Shown here in pieces: positions 38,001-44,960 of a DNA stretch of 64,000 nucleotides. Numbering within the stretch: position 1 is the first letter of the stretch; every line of letters starts with the position of its first letter. The notes below the pieces were generated by a model that made no database searches, had not been told where the DNA came from, and saw only the letters and a program-made list of their open reading frames with translations. The DNA lies in contig NC_088295.1 in the NCBI RefSeq assembly GCF_032854445.1, positions 3,596,501-3,660,500 of the forward strand, read 5' to 3'. The stretch is from Liolophura sinensis. Its lineage: Eukaryota > Mollusca > Polyplacophora > Chitonida > Chitonidae. The translations under genes were made by a program, and so were the position numbers.

Positions 38001-38996
38001 GAAGCTAGCATGTGTCTTTACAACCAGGCGTTAACTGGTATTTGGGAGTGGGCTGACCAACCGCAGCCTGATACAGAGCTCTCTTCCATCAGACTAAATA
38101 AAACACAGTAGAGTTATTGATTGTCTTGACAGGTCATAGCAGTAGTTATGGTAAGGAAGATGGTAGCTTGGACTTGCCGCTCCTGTATGTTGCGATGGGC
38201 GAGTTGTATACATTTACAGCATTGTCTGATGTAGCAGTGTCCGGGAAGCCCTGTATAGAACTGTTACAGTATAGATTGTGTGTGCTGTTGCTCCCGTCAG
38301 GAGAGGGTACGGTGTTTACTCTTCCCTACCTGTGATATTTGTTTTGCCTGATGAGTAGCATTCCTTTTCAGTGAGTCAGCCACACACTGTCCCTCCAGTG
38401 CTAAGGCATGCTTTGTATTCATAATAGGACTGCTTTTTATTTTCCAGTTTTGTCACCTATTTGGTAGACAGCACATCGAAAGCCTTCCTACACCTACACT
38501 GTTTGTCGCACATGACGGAATTTGATTAAACCCTGCCATCTACTCTTCCTTTCTGCATGATTTCTATAACATGATTTAAATATTGCTGAGTGTAAAGTTT
38601 AATCTCCTTTTCTTGTGTTTCCCCCTCAGTCACTGAATATGTACGTGCCCCCTGATGAAGCCGTACAGGAGCAGGGTGAGATTAACATGATCTTTGAAGG
38701 GGACAACCCTCCCAAAATAGTCACGGACCCGGGTGTGTCCGCAGCCATTAACCCCATATACCAAAGGTAAGCTCAGGCAGGCACGGGATTTGCACTTAAT
38801 ATTTGAGAGCTTGTAACAAAAATTGAACCCTTACTCCAAACTCCTGTCTGGTTATACAAAAGACTTCGACAGAAATCTTCATTGTACTCAAAATGGTGGG
38901 ATCCAGGATGTATAATGAAGAATGTGTATGTTTTCTGTTAACAGTAATGACCAAGGTCAGAAGACTGGATACTCTGAAAGCACGACCATCCTCTGA
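1..38996 (+). CDS. Giant cadherin-repeat transmembrane protein, 5'-partial, about 107 exons in window
   Basis: One multi-exon gene fills the first 39 kb; its start lies upstream. Joining exons at GT-AG sites (two GC-AG) keeps a single open frame of about 6,700 codons, ending at TGA 38,994-38,996. It encodes about 61 EC-like repeats, each with a YFxVNxxTGxI strand, a YxLxVxAxD strand, an xPxF linker, a Yxx.IxE segment and an AxDxD turn. A membrane-adjacent domain, one transmembrane helix and a short tail follow. Cadherins of this type mediate cell-surface adhesion or tip-link-like contacts; that role is inferred from architecture. The LDRE and DxNDN calcium motifs are missing from nearly all repeats, so ordinary calcium-dependent rigidity is doubtful. 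No catenin-binding region is seen. The array resembles long Cdh23/Fat-like cadherins, but orthology is unproven. The exons are itemised in the following entries. Confidence 0.93.
3041..3350 (+). mobile_element. tRNA-headed SINE in intron 11
   Basis: The 504-bp intron between exons 11 and 12 contains a tRNA-like head with a box-A-like stretch (TGGCCTAATGGTTAGAGCG) and a box-B-like GGGTCGAGTCATACC about 25 bases further on. A body of about 250 bases ends near CTCCTCGTGGTCATGACTG. It lies in the same orientation as the gene. It resembles, but is not the same as, the SINE in intron 82. The limits are approximate because I could not find a clear target-site duplication. Confidence 0.6.
3686..7396 (+). 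CDS. Exons 13-24: EC repeats, second block
   Basis: Exons: 3686-3868, 4012-4143, 4249-4440, 4552-4683, 4962-5147, 5450-5599, 5721-5903, 6129-6260, 6401-6586, 6705-6836, 6957-7148, 7262-7396. All are phase 0 and multiples of three. Most A halves carry an AxDxGxP-type strand (ARDLGSPA, AQDGGSPS, LRDGGSPS). Exon 13 instead has AYDSNNPN, the type that dominates from exon 49 onward. Linkers again have the RN form (VRRNENSPQF, ITRNQYSPDF, VNRNNFSPEF, VTRNLFTPIF), with no DxNDN. The E of the IPE/IxE segment is kept in most repeats. The acceptor of exon 14 (TTGAAG) is weak for this gene but is required by frame. Confidence 0.88.
7532..11245 (+). CDS. Exons 25-36: EC repeats, third block
   Basis: Exons: 7532-7720, 7913-8050, 8199-8390, 8524-8655, 8885-9070, 9246-9380, 9525-9728, 9840-9968, 10122-10304, 10491-10622, 10766-10960, 11108-11245. 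All are phase 0. Linkers include VSTNFQSPRL, VQRNLNAPRF, VVRNNFCPQF and VLRNDYSPYF. Exon 26 and exon 33 carry cysteines that are uncommon elsewhere in the array (LACLDIN, DPCKQ, DDVCSP). Exon 31 is the longest single A exon (68 codons), with an extra DSQDVQ at its end. Exon 29 uses a weak donor, GTGATT. A long T tract (about 10,970-10,998) lies in intron 35. Confidence 0.88.
11386..14944 (+). CDS. Exons 37-48: EC repeats, fourth block
   Basis: Exons: 11386-11571, 11694-11825, 11933-12121, 12326-12463, 12582-12770, 13005-13136, 13276-13455, 13567-13692, 13857-14039, 14174-14296, 14521-14706, 14816-14944. All are phase 0. This block mirrors exons 1-12. Exon 38 (GDTEVLKYFTV) pairs with exon 2 (GNTEAQNYFTVN). 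Exon 42 (APNNQVTF...SSFYR) pairs with exon 6 (SPNNVVTY...PLFYR). Exon 43 (PENEPV...AQPG) pairs with exon 7 (TENEPV...ASPG). Exon 46 (DKVQYTLL) pairs with exon 10 (DKLTYSIV). Like exon 7, exon 43 lacks the AxDxD turn and has a deviant linker, VARSAGKLQF. Confidence 0.88.
15052..18464 (+). CDS. Exons 49-60: EC repeats, start of the two-type alternation
   Basis: Exons: 15052-15237, 15349-15471, 15697-15882, 16012-16140, 16312-16494, 16623-16745, 16899-17084, 17213-17335, 17468-17653, 17759-17896, 18014-18199, 18339-18464. All are phase 0. From here the F strand alternates between a YD-xx-YP form (GYDSAYP in exon 49, AYDTEYP in exon 53) and an AxDxxxP form (AVDSGNP in exon 51, ARDQQQP in exon 59). 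B exons alternate in step, with forms such as GNFPAPNFF and GEFQAPRYF every second time. Exon 51 starts at a weak TTTCAAG acceptor and ends at an unusual GTCAGT donor; both are fixed by frame and by length (62 codons). Confidence 0.87.
18744..22965 (+). CDS. Exons 61-72: EC repeats, dimeric array continued
   Basis: Exons: 18744-18926, 19176-19304, 19424-19609, 19753-19881, 20617-20802, 20915-21055, 21210-21392, 21511-21630, 21772-21951, 22149-22283, 22534-22722, 22837-22965. All are phase 0. The alternation goes on: AFDSAYP (61), IADQRTP (63), AYDNARK (65), ACDDGYP (67), AYDMNFP (69), ASDQRKP (71). Exon 67 has two cysteines (QACDDGYPQKC), which could pair in the folded repeat (inference), and a linker (FGGTQPPTF) that lacks the RN core. 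Exon 72 has GIYPAQTFF, in the expected slot. Exon 71 uses the donor GTTAGT. Confidence 0.87.
19882..20616 (+). other. 735-bp intron 64, no recognised element
   Basis: This is one of the longest introns of the array; most others are 90-350 bp. It carries no clear tRNA-like head, no long open frame in the gene's style, and no obvious terminal repeats. The extra length suggests an old inserted element that I cannot identify. Confidence 0.5.
23118..26179 (+). CDS. Exons 73-82: EC repeats, dimeric array continued
   Basis: Exons: 23118-23306, 23448-23573, 23866-24042, 24159-24287, 24402-24587, 24807-24941, 25163-25348, 25504-25626, 25739-25921, 26063-26179. All are phase 0. F-strand alternation: AYDTSYP (73), AADSRGQ (75), AFDPSYP (77), ARDNGIP (79), AYDSVYP (81). 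Exon 77 ends at a GC donor (GCAAGT at 24,588), so intron 77 is GC-AG. Linkers include VMRNQNGPVF, ILSNREPRF (one residue short), VICDRNPNPPVI and VNHNPSAPVF. Exon 82 is the shortest B exon (39 codons). The acceptor of exon 80 (TTGCAAAG) is weak but keeps the frame. Confidence 0.86.
26279..26603 (+). mobile_element. tRNA-headed SINE with perfect target-site duplication, intron 82
   Basis: A tRNA-like head (GGATAACACAGTTGGTAGAG, then GATCCAGGATCAATCC) is followed by a body of about 250 bases ending near GACTGAGTACGACGTAAAAA. It is flanked by a 12-base direct repeat, TAACTGGGTTTG, at 26,267-26,278 and 26,604-26,615, the expected mark of LINE-driven retroposition. The right copy sits just before the acceptor of exon 83 (AG at 26,629-26,630). 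An antisense relative lies at about 60,961-61,287, sharing the order of TCGCTTGGCGTTCAAC-like, GGGCGGGACGGTTTAC-like and AAGGATTCCTTCG segments. Confidence 0.85.
26631..29900 (+). CDS. Exons 83-92: last two-exon EC repeats of the regular array
   Basis: Exons: 26631-26816, 27112-27234, 27371-27553, 27800-27922, 28136-28318, 28583-28708, 28884-29066, 29177-29314, 29464-29646, 29775-29900. All are phase 0. Alternation: ASDNRQP (83), AYDTAFP (85), ASDGRLASP (87), AYDPTYP (89), IADKGPP (91). B exon 88 (GVYPAPTFF) is in the expected slot. Exon 92 ends at a second GC donor (GCAAGT at 29,901). Exon 89 uses GTAACA. Linkers: VQQFNQRPAF, VQRNPGTPRF, IRRNALPRF, VTRNSQAPEF, VIRDQKPFF. After exon 92 the one-intron-per-half-module rule stops. 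Confidence 0.87.
30024..30518 (+). CDS. Exon 93: three EC half-modules fused in one exon
   Basis: A single 165-codon exon (acceptor TTGTAG, donor GTGAGT) contains what are separate exons elsewhere. An A half (AFDPSYP..., linker VQRNINPPQL, ending in NATDRDGD) runs directly into a B half (LSYRLTGSS...YLYMDSSTGKV), then a second A half (VSDNAYP..., linker VTGMAPPTF). Two introns are therefore missing compared with the upstream pattern. The reading frame, acceptor and donor are all phase 0 like the rest. Confidence 0.92.
30716..34183 (+). CDS. Exon 94: giant fused exon, eleven EC repeats without introns
   Basis: An uninterrupted 1,156-codon exon (acceptor CCCCCAG, donor GTGAGT) encodes eleven B halves and eleven A halves in order, so 21 introns are absent compared with the upstream gene structure. 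It opens with GQIAYELVGDY and closes with AYDADQDSPYNRD, exactly at the usual A/B boundary. Linkers include VGRNPNSPQF, VNRDLSAPIF, ALRNPSTPAF, VDADFPPAF, VARNLNAPEF, ITRGSNPSF, VIRNANAPFF and IVRNEHTPTF. F strands alternate at first (AYDTAYP, ATDSDKP, AYDSAYP, VTDQRTP, AYNTLNP, ATDQGRP), then become all AxDxGxP-like. NAT and NVS sites, possible N-glycosylation points, are frequent. Confidence 0.95.
34298..35228 (+). CDS. Exons 95-98: degenerate EC pair with furin-type site
   Basis: Exons: 34298-34429 (phase 0), 34532-34653 (ends phase 2), 34809-34942 (ends phase 1), 35076-35228 (ends phase 1). From here the phase-0 rule is abandoned. Exon 95 is a normal B half. Exon 96 begins with FNVTISDSG and has a linker without RN or DxNDN (VRRTAVTPGQLHF). 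Exons 97-98 form a poorly conserved EC (VPENHEVGG, then CSIEEGDPEDLF and LPDNFKKNCNLYLKG), with two cysteines that could pair (inference). It contains the basic run RRRKR followed by Q at 35,204-35,221, a good furin-type consensus (R-x-K/R-R), just before the last EC. Confidence 0.85.
35529..36166 (+). CDS. Exons 99-100: last EC repeat, the only one with a canonical DxNDN linker
   Basis: Exons: 35529-35707 and 35939-36166. They encode VVIVVLDINDNDPKF, a textbook cadherin calcium linker, then VYPKQTSVPQG, a loop, and ATDIDLKENG with a conserved AxDxD turn. The repeat ends with TDLEPYRFTVIAEDRYGQVAS. This repeat also differs in exon structure: the boundary after RLN is phase 0, but the second exon covers both the B half and the F strand. 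It appears to keep the ancestral cadherin form that the long array has lost. Confidence 0.9.
36437..37540 (+). CDS. Exons 101-104 (part): membrane-adjacent domain
   Basis: Exons: 36437-36525, 36738-36806, 36948-37019, and the first part of 37396-37620. The roughly 115 residues start VVENKNRYLLEIDG, run through EETIRRVLQNSL, VILIEGMEK and VNFVQIDPVSDEILVRSSDL, and reach a WWMDDPW segment at the membrane. The order strand-IDG, helix with VLQN, strand, then xVxFVQIDPxxxEIL is like the ferredoxin-like membrane-adjacent domain known from Cdh23/Pcdh15-type cadherins; that likeness is my inference. The introns are short-range and in mixed phases (2, 2, 2), unlike the EC array. Confidence 0.75.
37396..37620 (+). 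CDS. Exon 104: transmembrane helix exon
   Basis: After the acceptor TTCCAG the exon encodes EFTNEIEDNIQ, a short extracellular stalk, then WWMDDPW and about 23 hydrophobic residues (AALIALAAIIILLCIIGI onward, codons at about 37,541-37,608), followed by TWSR and a basic, tyrosine-rich segment in the next exon. This is a clear single-pass type I membrane anchor: the EC array lies on the amino side and the basic residues follow the helix. The donor is AG|GTAAGG (phase 2). Confidence 0.95.
37748..38996 (+). CDS. Exons 105-107: short cytoplasmic tail ending in TTIL
   Basis: Exons: 37748-37856, 38630-38766, 38945-38996. The tail is about 100 residues: RYTKYQHQFRTFYG, EPPSFLREYETQ, SLNMYVPPDE, IFEGDNPP, INPIYQ, then SNDQGQKTGYSESTTIL and TGA at 38,994. 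The last four residues, TTIL, fit the class I PDZ ligand pattern (S/T-x-hydrophobic). I see no beta-catenin or p120 binding region of classical cadherins. Exon 107 is supported by the acceptor TTAACAG at 38,938-38,944 and by phase. If intron 106 is retained, the frame stops at 38,769 after INPIYQR, losing the PDZ ligand. Confidence 0.82.
37857..38629 (+). other. 773-bp intron 105, nothing recognised
   Basis: The intron lies between the two main tail exons. It holds several short ORFs but no frame that fits the protein, no tRNA-like head and no tandem repeat. A tail exon used only in some transcripts cannot be excluded. Confidence 0.5.
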
Positions 38997-39565
38997 TGTA
39001 ACTGCATTGAGATACGAACCAGATGCGACGCAAAAATCAAAACGTTTCCCATCTTGTAACTGCAATAATAATCGAACTGTGTTGTGATTGTCTTTTTAAA
39101 TGTTAAACTATGGCGTGAATCAAATGTTTCCAAGCCTTGATGTGTATATTGGGACCATGCCTAATTAAATATCAATTTTGTATATAAATTCATGTATATC
39201 AAAGGCAAATTCGGTCAAATTTTAATAAGGCTGATCTTGTGATGCTTTGTGTTTTTTGTTTTTTGTTTTTTTTTTAACATCTTTCTGCTTTTAATCTGTT
39301 GAAGAGTTGTCAGTTTACTGACATTGAAGGTTAATTAGCTTGTTAATCCTGGAGCAGAGGGACTTTGTTAAGGTTTAATTATAATTGTTACATTTGTCAA
39401 AGTCGATCACAAAGTTTATTGCTAGCGTTTAAAGGAAGCGCAGAATTTTCTGTGCAGTTTGTATGCATGTAATACATTTTTCTTTACGTTTTTCCTCGTC
39501 CTTTTTTTATAGGTTACAATTGTCCAAAGAATGTCTGCAGTAGTTCACAAGTCCCACTTCTTCTT

Positions 39566-39571
39566 AATAAA
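39566..39571 (+). terminator. Upstream polyadenylation signal AATAAA
   Basis: A canonical hexamer in CTTAATAAAACTT, followed within 25 bases by a T-rich stretch (GTGTTTTTTTAT). It is a candidate for the shorter 3'UTR. Confidence 0.55.
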
Positions 39572-39712
39572 ACTTATTTTCAAATGTGTTTTTTTATAAA
39601 AGACAGATGTCCCCATATTTTTATATAAACCTCGCAACGCTCCATTTTCTATCGCTGCATTCCATGAAAGATTTGTATATTTTGACAAAAATTTGTATTT
39701 TTATACCCATCA

Positions 39713-39718
39713 AATAAA
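39713..39718 (+). terminator. Downstream polyadenylation signal AATAAA
   Basis: A canonical hexamer in CAAATAAATTTTATC, followed about 20 bases later by a T/G-rich stretch (GTGTTTTTAG). It is the last strong signal before the intergenic repeats begin. Confidence 0.6.
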
Positions 39719-39735
39719 TTTTATCACATTTAAGA

Positions 39736-40798
39736 ATAGTGTTTTTAGCTGAATCCTGGTGACTGTTAGGCTGAACAGAGCTGAAAATCTTCACTTGTCG
39801 AATCTCGGACGTGCAGCCGGCTCAGTAGCGAGATCATCTCCATGGCAACGTAATTAGCATACCTGAAATGGTGGGTGTCTTAAGAGGACTGCTGGATCGT
39901 GTCTTCGTGGAGCTGTCCACCTTCAAGGTTTATTTTAAAGTATCTCCGGGTGTAAATTTCAGTTTTAGGCGAGGTATGGGCCGGGCACCGCTGCGCCGGA
40001 TGAGACTGTCGTGTAGTCAGGAAAGCGTATAACGGGGAATGGGGAAATCCATTTACCTCGTGACACAGGACTATCAGCCACAATTTCTGTACATGTAGTA
40101 CATCATTTAGATGGCACAAGTTCGTCATGGCCGCTAAGTACTCGTGGCGTTTTAAGAGGGCTTGGTGAATCCGGGACCCAGTGTCAAGAGTCGGTCGTAT
40201 GCTTAGCATGAACATTAAGAACGGACTACAGTCAAAATCTGAAATCGGATCTTAAAGTTTATTATGGGGCGTTGAAAATTAAACGCTCAACCTCATCATA
40301 GTTATTTTGACATGTCCACGACCCACGAGCATCCGCAGGCTGCTAGACATTCCCACGTACACCAGGGTTAAGATGCAATCCTAAATTTAGCATGGCCAAA
40401 ATCAATCTTATCTCGATCTTTAAGGCTCTGTAAATCCAATGTTCGAAACTTAGATTCTATACCAATGATTTTGGGCCAAAAAATTGTATTCGCTGATCAA
40501 ATCACATTTTGTGTATGTGGCAAGAATTGCTCAAATTCTGACCTTTTTGGTAAATATCAGGCCCGTAACTGTACTACTTGGAGTGTTGAAATGAGCTTAA
40601 AGTTTGAAAAAGTAGCGCTACTTGCATAAGTCAAACTTTAGTCCAGAGCCCAAAGTGTGGGTGTGACTGGTTGGGCTGGTAATGACACTAGGGCAGAGCG
40701 GTCCGCCTTGTCCCTCCATGCACGCATTTTACCCGACGGGTTTGACCGAGTTATGATGCCTTGCATGACGGGGCCTCGTTAAACTGCTCAGCGGCTTT
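39736..40798. other. Intergenic, one SINE fragment only
   Basis: There is no supported gene. At about 40,315-40,365 a short antisense fragment (CCACGAGCATCCGCAGGCTG...CATTCCCACGTAC) matches the middle of the SINE family seen complete at 40.8, 42.6 and 49.9 kb. The rest shows nothing I recognise. Confidence 0.6.
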
Positions 40799-41023
40799 TA
40801 TTTCTTTATTTATTTGACTGGTGATTTACGCCGTTCCCAAGAATATTTCACTTATACGACGGAGGCCAGCATTATGGTCGGTGGAAACCCACGACCATCC
40901 GTAGGTTGCTGGCAGACCTTCCCACTTACGGCCGGAGACTTGAACTCACAGCGACCGCATTGGTGAGAGACTCCTGGGTCATTACGCTGCGCTAGAGCGC
41001 TAACCAACTGACCCACGGAGGCC
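40799..41023 (-). mobile_element. tRNA-derived SINE (family 1), antisense copy
   Basis: Read on the minus strand it starts with a tRNA-like head (GTTGGTTAGCGCTCTAGCGC, then a box-B-like GAGTTCAAGTC). It passes through a middle with GTAAGTGGGAAGGTC and ends in CGTATAAGTGAAATATTCTT and an A/T-rich tail. The conserved 3' part is shared by all family-1 copies in the window. This copy is shorter in the middle than the 42.6-kb copy. Confidence 0.85.
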
Positions 41024-41404
41024 ACCCTCACAGCGGCTTTTCGCTTCTTCATAGAAATGCTATCAAGCTGAGTCAAAACTAAATATCCTGGAAAAACTGT
41101 ACGAGAGTGTCAAAATATTTTGTTAGACAAAAGTTACTGTCAGGTGGCTTTATGGGCCAGAGTTTTGTGGAATGAAATTTCGTTAAGTAATTGTTTTCCA
41201 CTGTAATGCTTCAAATTCGTTATTGTTTTGGCTTCTTACCTGTATCACTTGAATAACGCAAGTTGCATGAATGAAGAATGTGTTTTTACCACCGTACGAT
41301 CTGAGCCCTCAGAAATCATGTTGACAAGTGATCCCACAATATCGTGAATATCTGCATGCAATTCTAAACACACGGCTGTCTATGCCTATGTCCTTCTGTT
41401 GTGT

Positions 41405-41570
41405 ACGTACATTGGTATTCCAATCGTTAGGACACTAGATGCGGGTTCAAGGCCCGGCTCTGGAACAGAATTTGTGGATTTCGCCACTCTGACTGCATGC
41501 TTGTGGAGCCGTTTGTGACAGAAAGCGGTGGCCGACACTACTGCGACTGTAAGCGCAGTGCAAATTTGAA
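41405..41570 (+). mobile_element. Possible second SINE family, tRNA-like head
   Basis: GGTATTCCAATCGTTAGGAC followed by GCGGGTTCAAGGCCCGG gives a box-A/box-B-like pair at tRNA spacing. The body ends at the 44-bp tandem repeat that follows. No target-site duplication was found. Confidence 0.45.
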
Positions 41571-41702
41571 CGTCACACATCGGAGCCAGGTTCCCACCAC
41601 CTATAAAATCTGTACGTCACACGGCGGAGCCAGGTTCCCACCACCTATAAAATCTGTACGTCACACGCCGGAGCCAGGTTCCCACCACCTATAAAATCTG
41701 TA
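41571..41702. repeat. 44-bp tandem repeat, three copies
   Basis: Three nearly identical 44-base units start at 41,571, 41,615 and 41,659. Each begins with CGTCACAC and includes GGAGCCAGGTTCCCACCACC and TATAAAATCTGTA. They join the SINE-like sequence to the left, so they may be its variable 3' portion. Confidence 0.85.
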
Positions 41703-41753
41703 CGTGAGGTGAATGAATGACGATGGCGTAACTGAATGCTTGCACTTCTGTTG

Positions 41754-42040
41754 ATTAGGGAAGTGTATACTCCGCCCAGACCGCCTAGAGGAGCCGTTTA
41801 TATACAGTTTAGACCAAGAGAAGCATGTAGACTCGGTCCGGACCAACGAGGAGCCGTTTGGTCCAAATCAACAGGAAGAGCCATGTAAACTATGTCTAGA
41901 CCACTTAGAGGAGCCGTTTATACACCGTTCAGACCACCAGGAGGAGCCATGTAGATTACGTTCAGACCACCAGAACGAGCTGTTTACACCACGAAGAGGT
42001 GCGATGTGGCCTCCGTTCAGACCACCAAGACGTGTCGTGT
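41754..42040. repeat. Degenerate GAGGAGCCGTTTA / GTTCAGACCACC repeat
   Basis: Phrases of the kind GAGGAGCCGTTTATA, TTCAGACCACC and GAGCCATGTA recur about every 25-35 bases, with poor conservation. It is an old tandem repeat. Confidence 0.65.
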
Positions 42041-42231
42041 AGGCTAGCAGCCCCTCGTCCTCAAATTCAGGCCTTGTTTGTCATTTTGCAGCCTTATGTC
42101 AAATACCTGGCGCGCTGCGATGTTTCTTCGCCTGGTTTCCACCGGATTTCCTGTCCTGGCCACCAGAAGGAAAACCCGTGGGGGTCTCCAGGTCTAGCCA
42201 CTTACCTTTCTACGCTTGACTTGCCAAACTA

Positions 42232-42588
42232 GTGAAAACTGTTTATGATCTAACTCTACAAGGCGGGTATAGATTAATGGAGAAGACTGTTTATGGTCTA
42301 ACTCTACCTGGCGAGTACAGATTAATAGTAAAGGCTGTTTATGATCTAACTCTTTCCGCCGAGCATAGATTAATAGAGAAGACTGTGCATGATCTAACTC
42401 TACCTGACGAGTATAGATTATTGGAGCAGACTGTTTATGACCTAACTCTACCTGGCGACTATAGATCAATGGTAAAAACTTTATGATCTAACTCTTCCTG
42501 GCGAGTAAAGATTAATGGAGAAGACTGTTTATGATCTAACCCTATCCGGCGAGTATAGATTAATGGTGAAGACTATTTATTTCTTTCT
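42232..42588. repeat. 48-bp minisatellite, left part
   Basis: The unit is close to GACTGTTTATGATCTAACTC + TACCTGGCGAGTATAGATTA + ATGGAGAA, 48 bases long. Copies differ by point changes (CCTGGC/CCGGCG/CCTGTC). The period is divisible by three, which explains open frames on both strands. The array is split from its right part by a SINE. Confidence 0.92.
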
Positions 42589-42853
42589 TTCTCTCTTTAT
42601 GTATTTATTTGATTGGTGTTTTACACCGTACTCAAGAACATTTCACTTATACGACGGCGGCCAGCATTATGGTCGGTGGAAACCAGGCAGAGCCGGGGGA
42701 AACCCACGACCATCCGCTGGTTGCTAGAAGACCTGCCCACTTACGGCTGGAGAGGAAGCCAGCATGAGCTGGACTTGAACTCACAGCGACCGCATTGGTG
42801 AGAGACTCCTGGGTCATAACGCTACGCTAGCGCGCTAACCAACTAAGCCACTG
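42589..42853 (-). mobile_element. Family-1 SINE inserted in the 48-bp minisatellite, antisense
   Basis: This is a full-length minus-strand copy. The tRNA-like head is near 42,780-42,853 (AGTTGGTTAGCGCGCTAGCG, GAGTTCAAGTCCAGC), the middle is CCGTAAGTGGGCAGGTC, and the tail is CGTATAAGTGAAATGTTCTT plus AATAAATACATAAAGAG. Minisatellite units continue on both sides, so the SINE is younger than the array. Confidence 0.9.
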
Positions 42854-43775
42854 AAGGCTGTTTATGACCTAACTCTATCCGCCGAACATAGATTAATGGA
42901 GGAAACTGTGTATGATCTAACTCTACCGAGCGAGTATTGATGAAAGGTAAACACTGTTTATGATTTAACTCTGCCTGACGAGTACAGATTAATGAAGAAG
43001 ACTGTTTATGATCTAACTCTATCCGGGCGAGTATAGATTAATGGTGAAGACTGTGTATGATCTAGCTCTACCTGGCAAGTAAAGATTAATGGTGAGGACT
43101 GTTTATCATCTAACCGTATCCGGCGAATATAGATTAATGGAGAAGACTGTTTATGATCCAACTCTATCCGGCGAGTAGAGATTATTGGAGAAGACTGTTT
43201 ATGATCTAGCTCTACCTGGCAAGTACAGATTAATGGTGAAGACTGTTTATCATCTAACCGTATCCGGCGAATATAGATTAATGGAGAAGACTGTTTATGA
43301 TCTAACCGTATCCGGCGAGTAGAGATTATTGGAGAAGACTGTTTATGATCTAGCTCTACCTGTCAAGTGCAGATTAATGGTGAAGACTGTGCATGATCTA
43401 ACTCTAACTGGCGAGTACAGATTAATGGAGAAGACTGTTTATCACCTAATTCTACCTGGCAAGTAAAGATTAAAGGTGAAGACTGTTTATGATCTAAGTC
43501 TATCTGTCGAGTATAGATTAATGGTGAAGACTGTGCATGATCTAACTCTAACTGGCGAGTACAGATTAATGGAGAAGACTGTTTATGATCTAACTCTACA
43601 TGGTGAGTGTAGATTAATTGAGAAGACTGTTTATGATCTAACGCTACCTGTCGAGTACAGATTAATGGAGAAGACTGTTTATGATTTAACTCTACCTGTC
43701 GAGTACAGATTAATGGAGAAGACTGTTTATGATTTAACTCTATCCGGCGAGTACAGATTAATGGTAAAGACTGAT
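42854..43775. repeat. 48-bp minisatellite, right part
   Basis: About 19 further units of the same 48-base motif. On the minus strand they read as a 16-residue repeat of the form TRQVELDHKQSSPLIC, with no stop for 143 codons. There is no signal peptide, domain or splice context to suggest a protein. Confidence 0.92.
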
Positions 43776-44655
43776 TAGATGGCGTGACATTCATGTAACG
43801 CGAAATTATGTTTTAAAGCGAGATTGGTGTGGTATCAGATAGACCAGAATTCACGTGTCAGCGTACCATTTGGAAGACCATTTCTTTGACGAGCGGGATT
43901 TCGCAGGACCTGATCTGTTTACAATTGAAAGTTTAAACGTAAGTATAGAAAAGGCAAGGCTGCCGCCTCAAAATGTAAACTGAGCCTTATATATGTAAAA
44001 CGCAACTGAAAAAGTGAAAACTTTAAGGCTATGTATGTATAAAATGCCACCTTACCACCCAAAGTAAAAGGGTCAACAGCAACCATTAAGCAAAACCTAA
44101 ATTCTAAATTTAAAGCCTTTAACTGCTAAAGAAAAACTTGACCGAATAAATCATCAGATGACGGATTCGACATGTTCATCCTCGGGAGAGTATCATTATT
44201 GTCAATCTGACACGCAGTTATACACGCAGTATAACATTCAAATTACATTCAAATAAATTTTTAGACAATCATCACATCTTTATTTAGAACATTATTATGT
44301 AACAACAATAAATACCAAAAGTTGGTCCCAAATACCCACCATACAAAAATATTTCAAATATCCTTTTCTCTTGAAAAAAAATCCCCAAACATATTAAGGA
44401 TCATATTTGCAAATATGTTTTGACGCTCCTTCATCTGATATTGGCACTATTTTTATAATTTCTTCTCCTTTAAAAATAAGACAGATTGTAAATATGAAAT
44501 GACGTCACCTGATGACATAAAATGATACTTTTTGTGAAAGTATTATTACGTTTTTCCATGTACTGCGAATTGTTCCTACCGTCGACAACAACACTAAAAA
44601 CCTTGAACAAATCATACGAATTTTTGCTTTTAGGCCAGAAAGCATTGATCTCTTC
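43776..44655. other. AT-rich spacer, nothing recognised
   Basis: Unique-looking sequence with short ORFs on both strands; none has a recognisable domain. Confidence 0.5.
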
Positions 44656-44960
44656 GTTACAGGCGACTCTAGATGGCAAAACACACTCAAATGGGATAAG
44701 CAAGATTTTACCAGTTGGCGTTTACTTTTGGCATTGATGATTTACTTTTAAATCAAAGACATTCTGACAGTCCTCGTTCCATCTCAATCAGTGCCACATA
44801 ATGTCAACAAGTAAAACACGACCCCAACAAGTAGCAAGTAATGACAACCACAAAACACGATCTCACCAGTATCATGTAATGTCAACCAGCAAAGCATGGT
44901 CCCAACAAGTACCACCCAAATCCAACACTGAACATGTAAATCCTAACAACACCTCACAGC
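44656..44960. repeat. 305-bp direct repeat, left copy (B)
   Basis: It starts at GTTACAGGCGACTCTAGATG and ends at ACAACACCTCACAGC. The right copy at 45,428-45,732 is nearly identical; I noticed one base difference, CCATCTC against CCGTCTC. Its second half (GTAAATCCTAACAACACCTC) resembles the 115-bp satellite unit found at 49.6-52.6 kb. Confidence 0.9.

Larger units (their letters stand above)
38997..39735 (+). other. 3' untranslated region of the cadherin gene
   Basis: This is the AT-rich sequence after the TGA stop. It contains two AATAAA hexamers, so the transcript probably ends near 39,590 or 39,735. No other exon-like segment is seen here. Confidence 0.7.
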
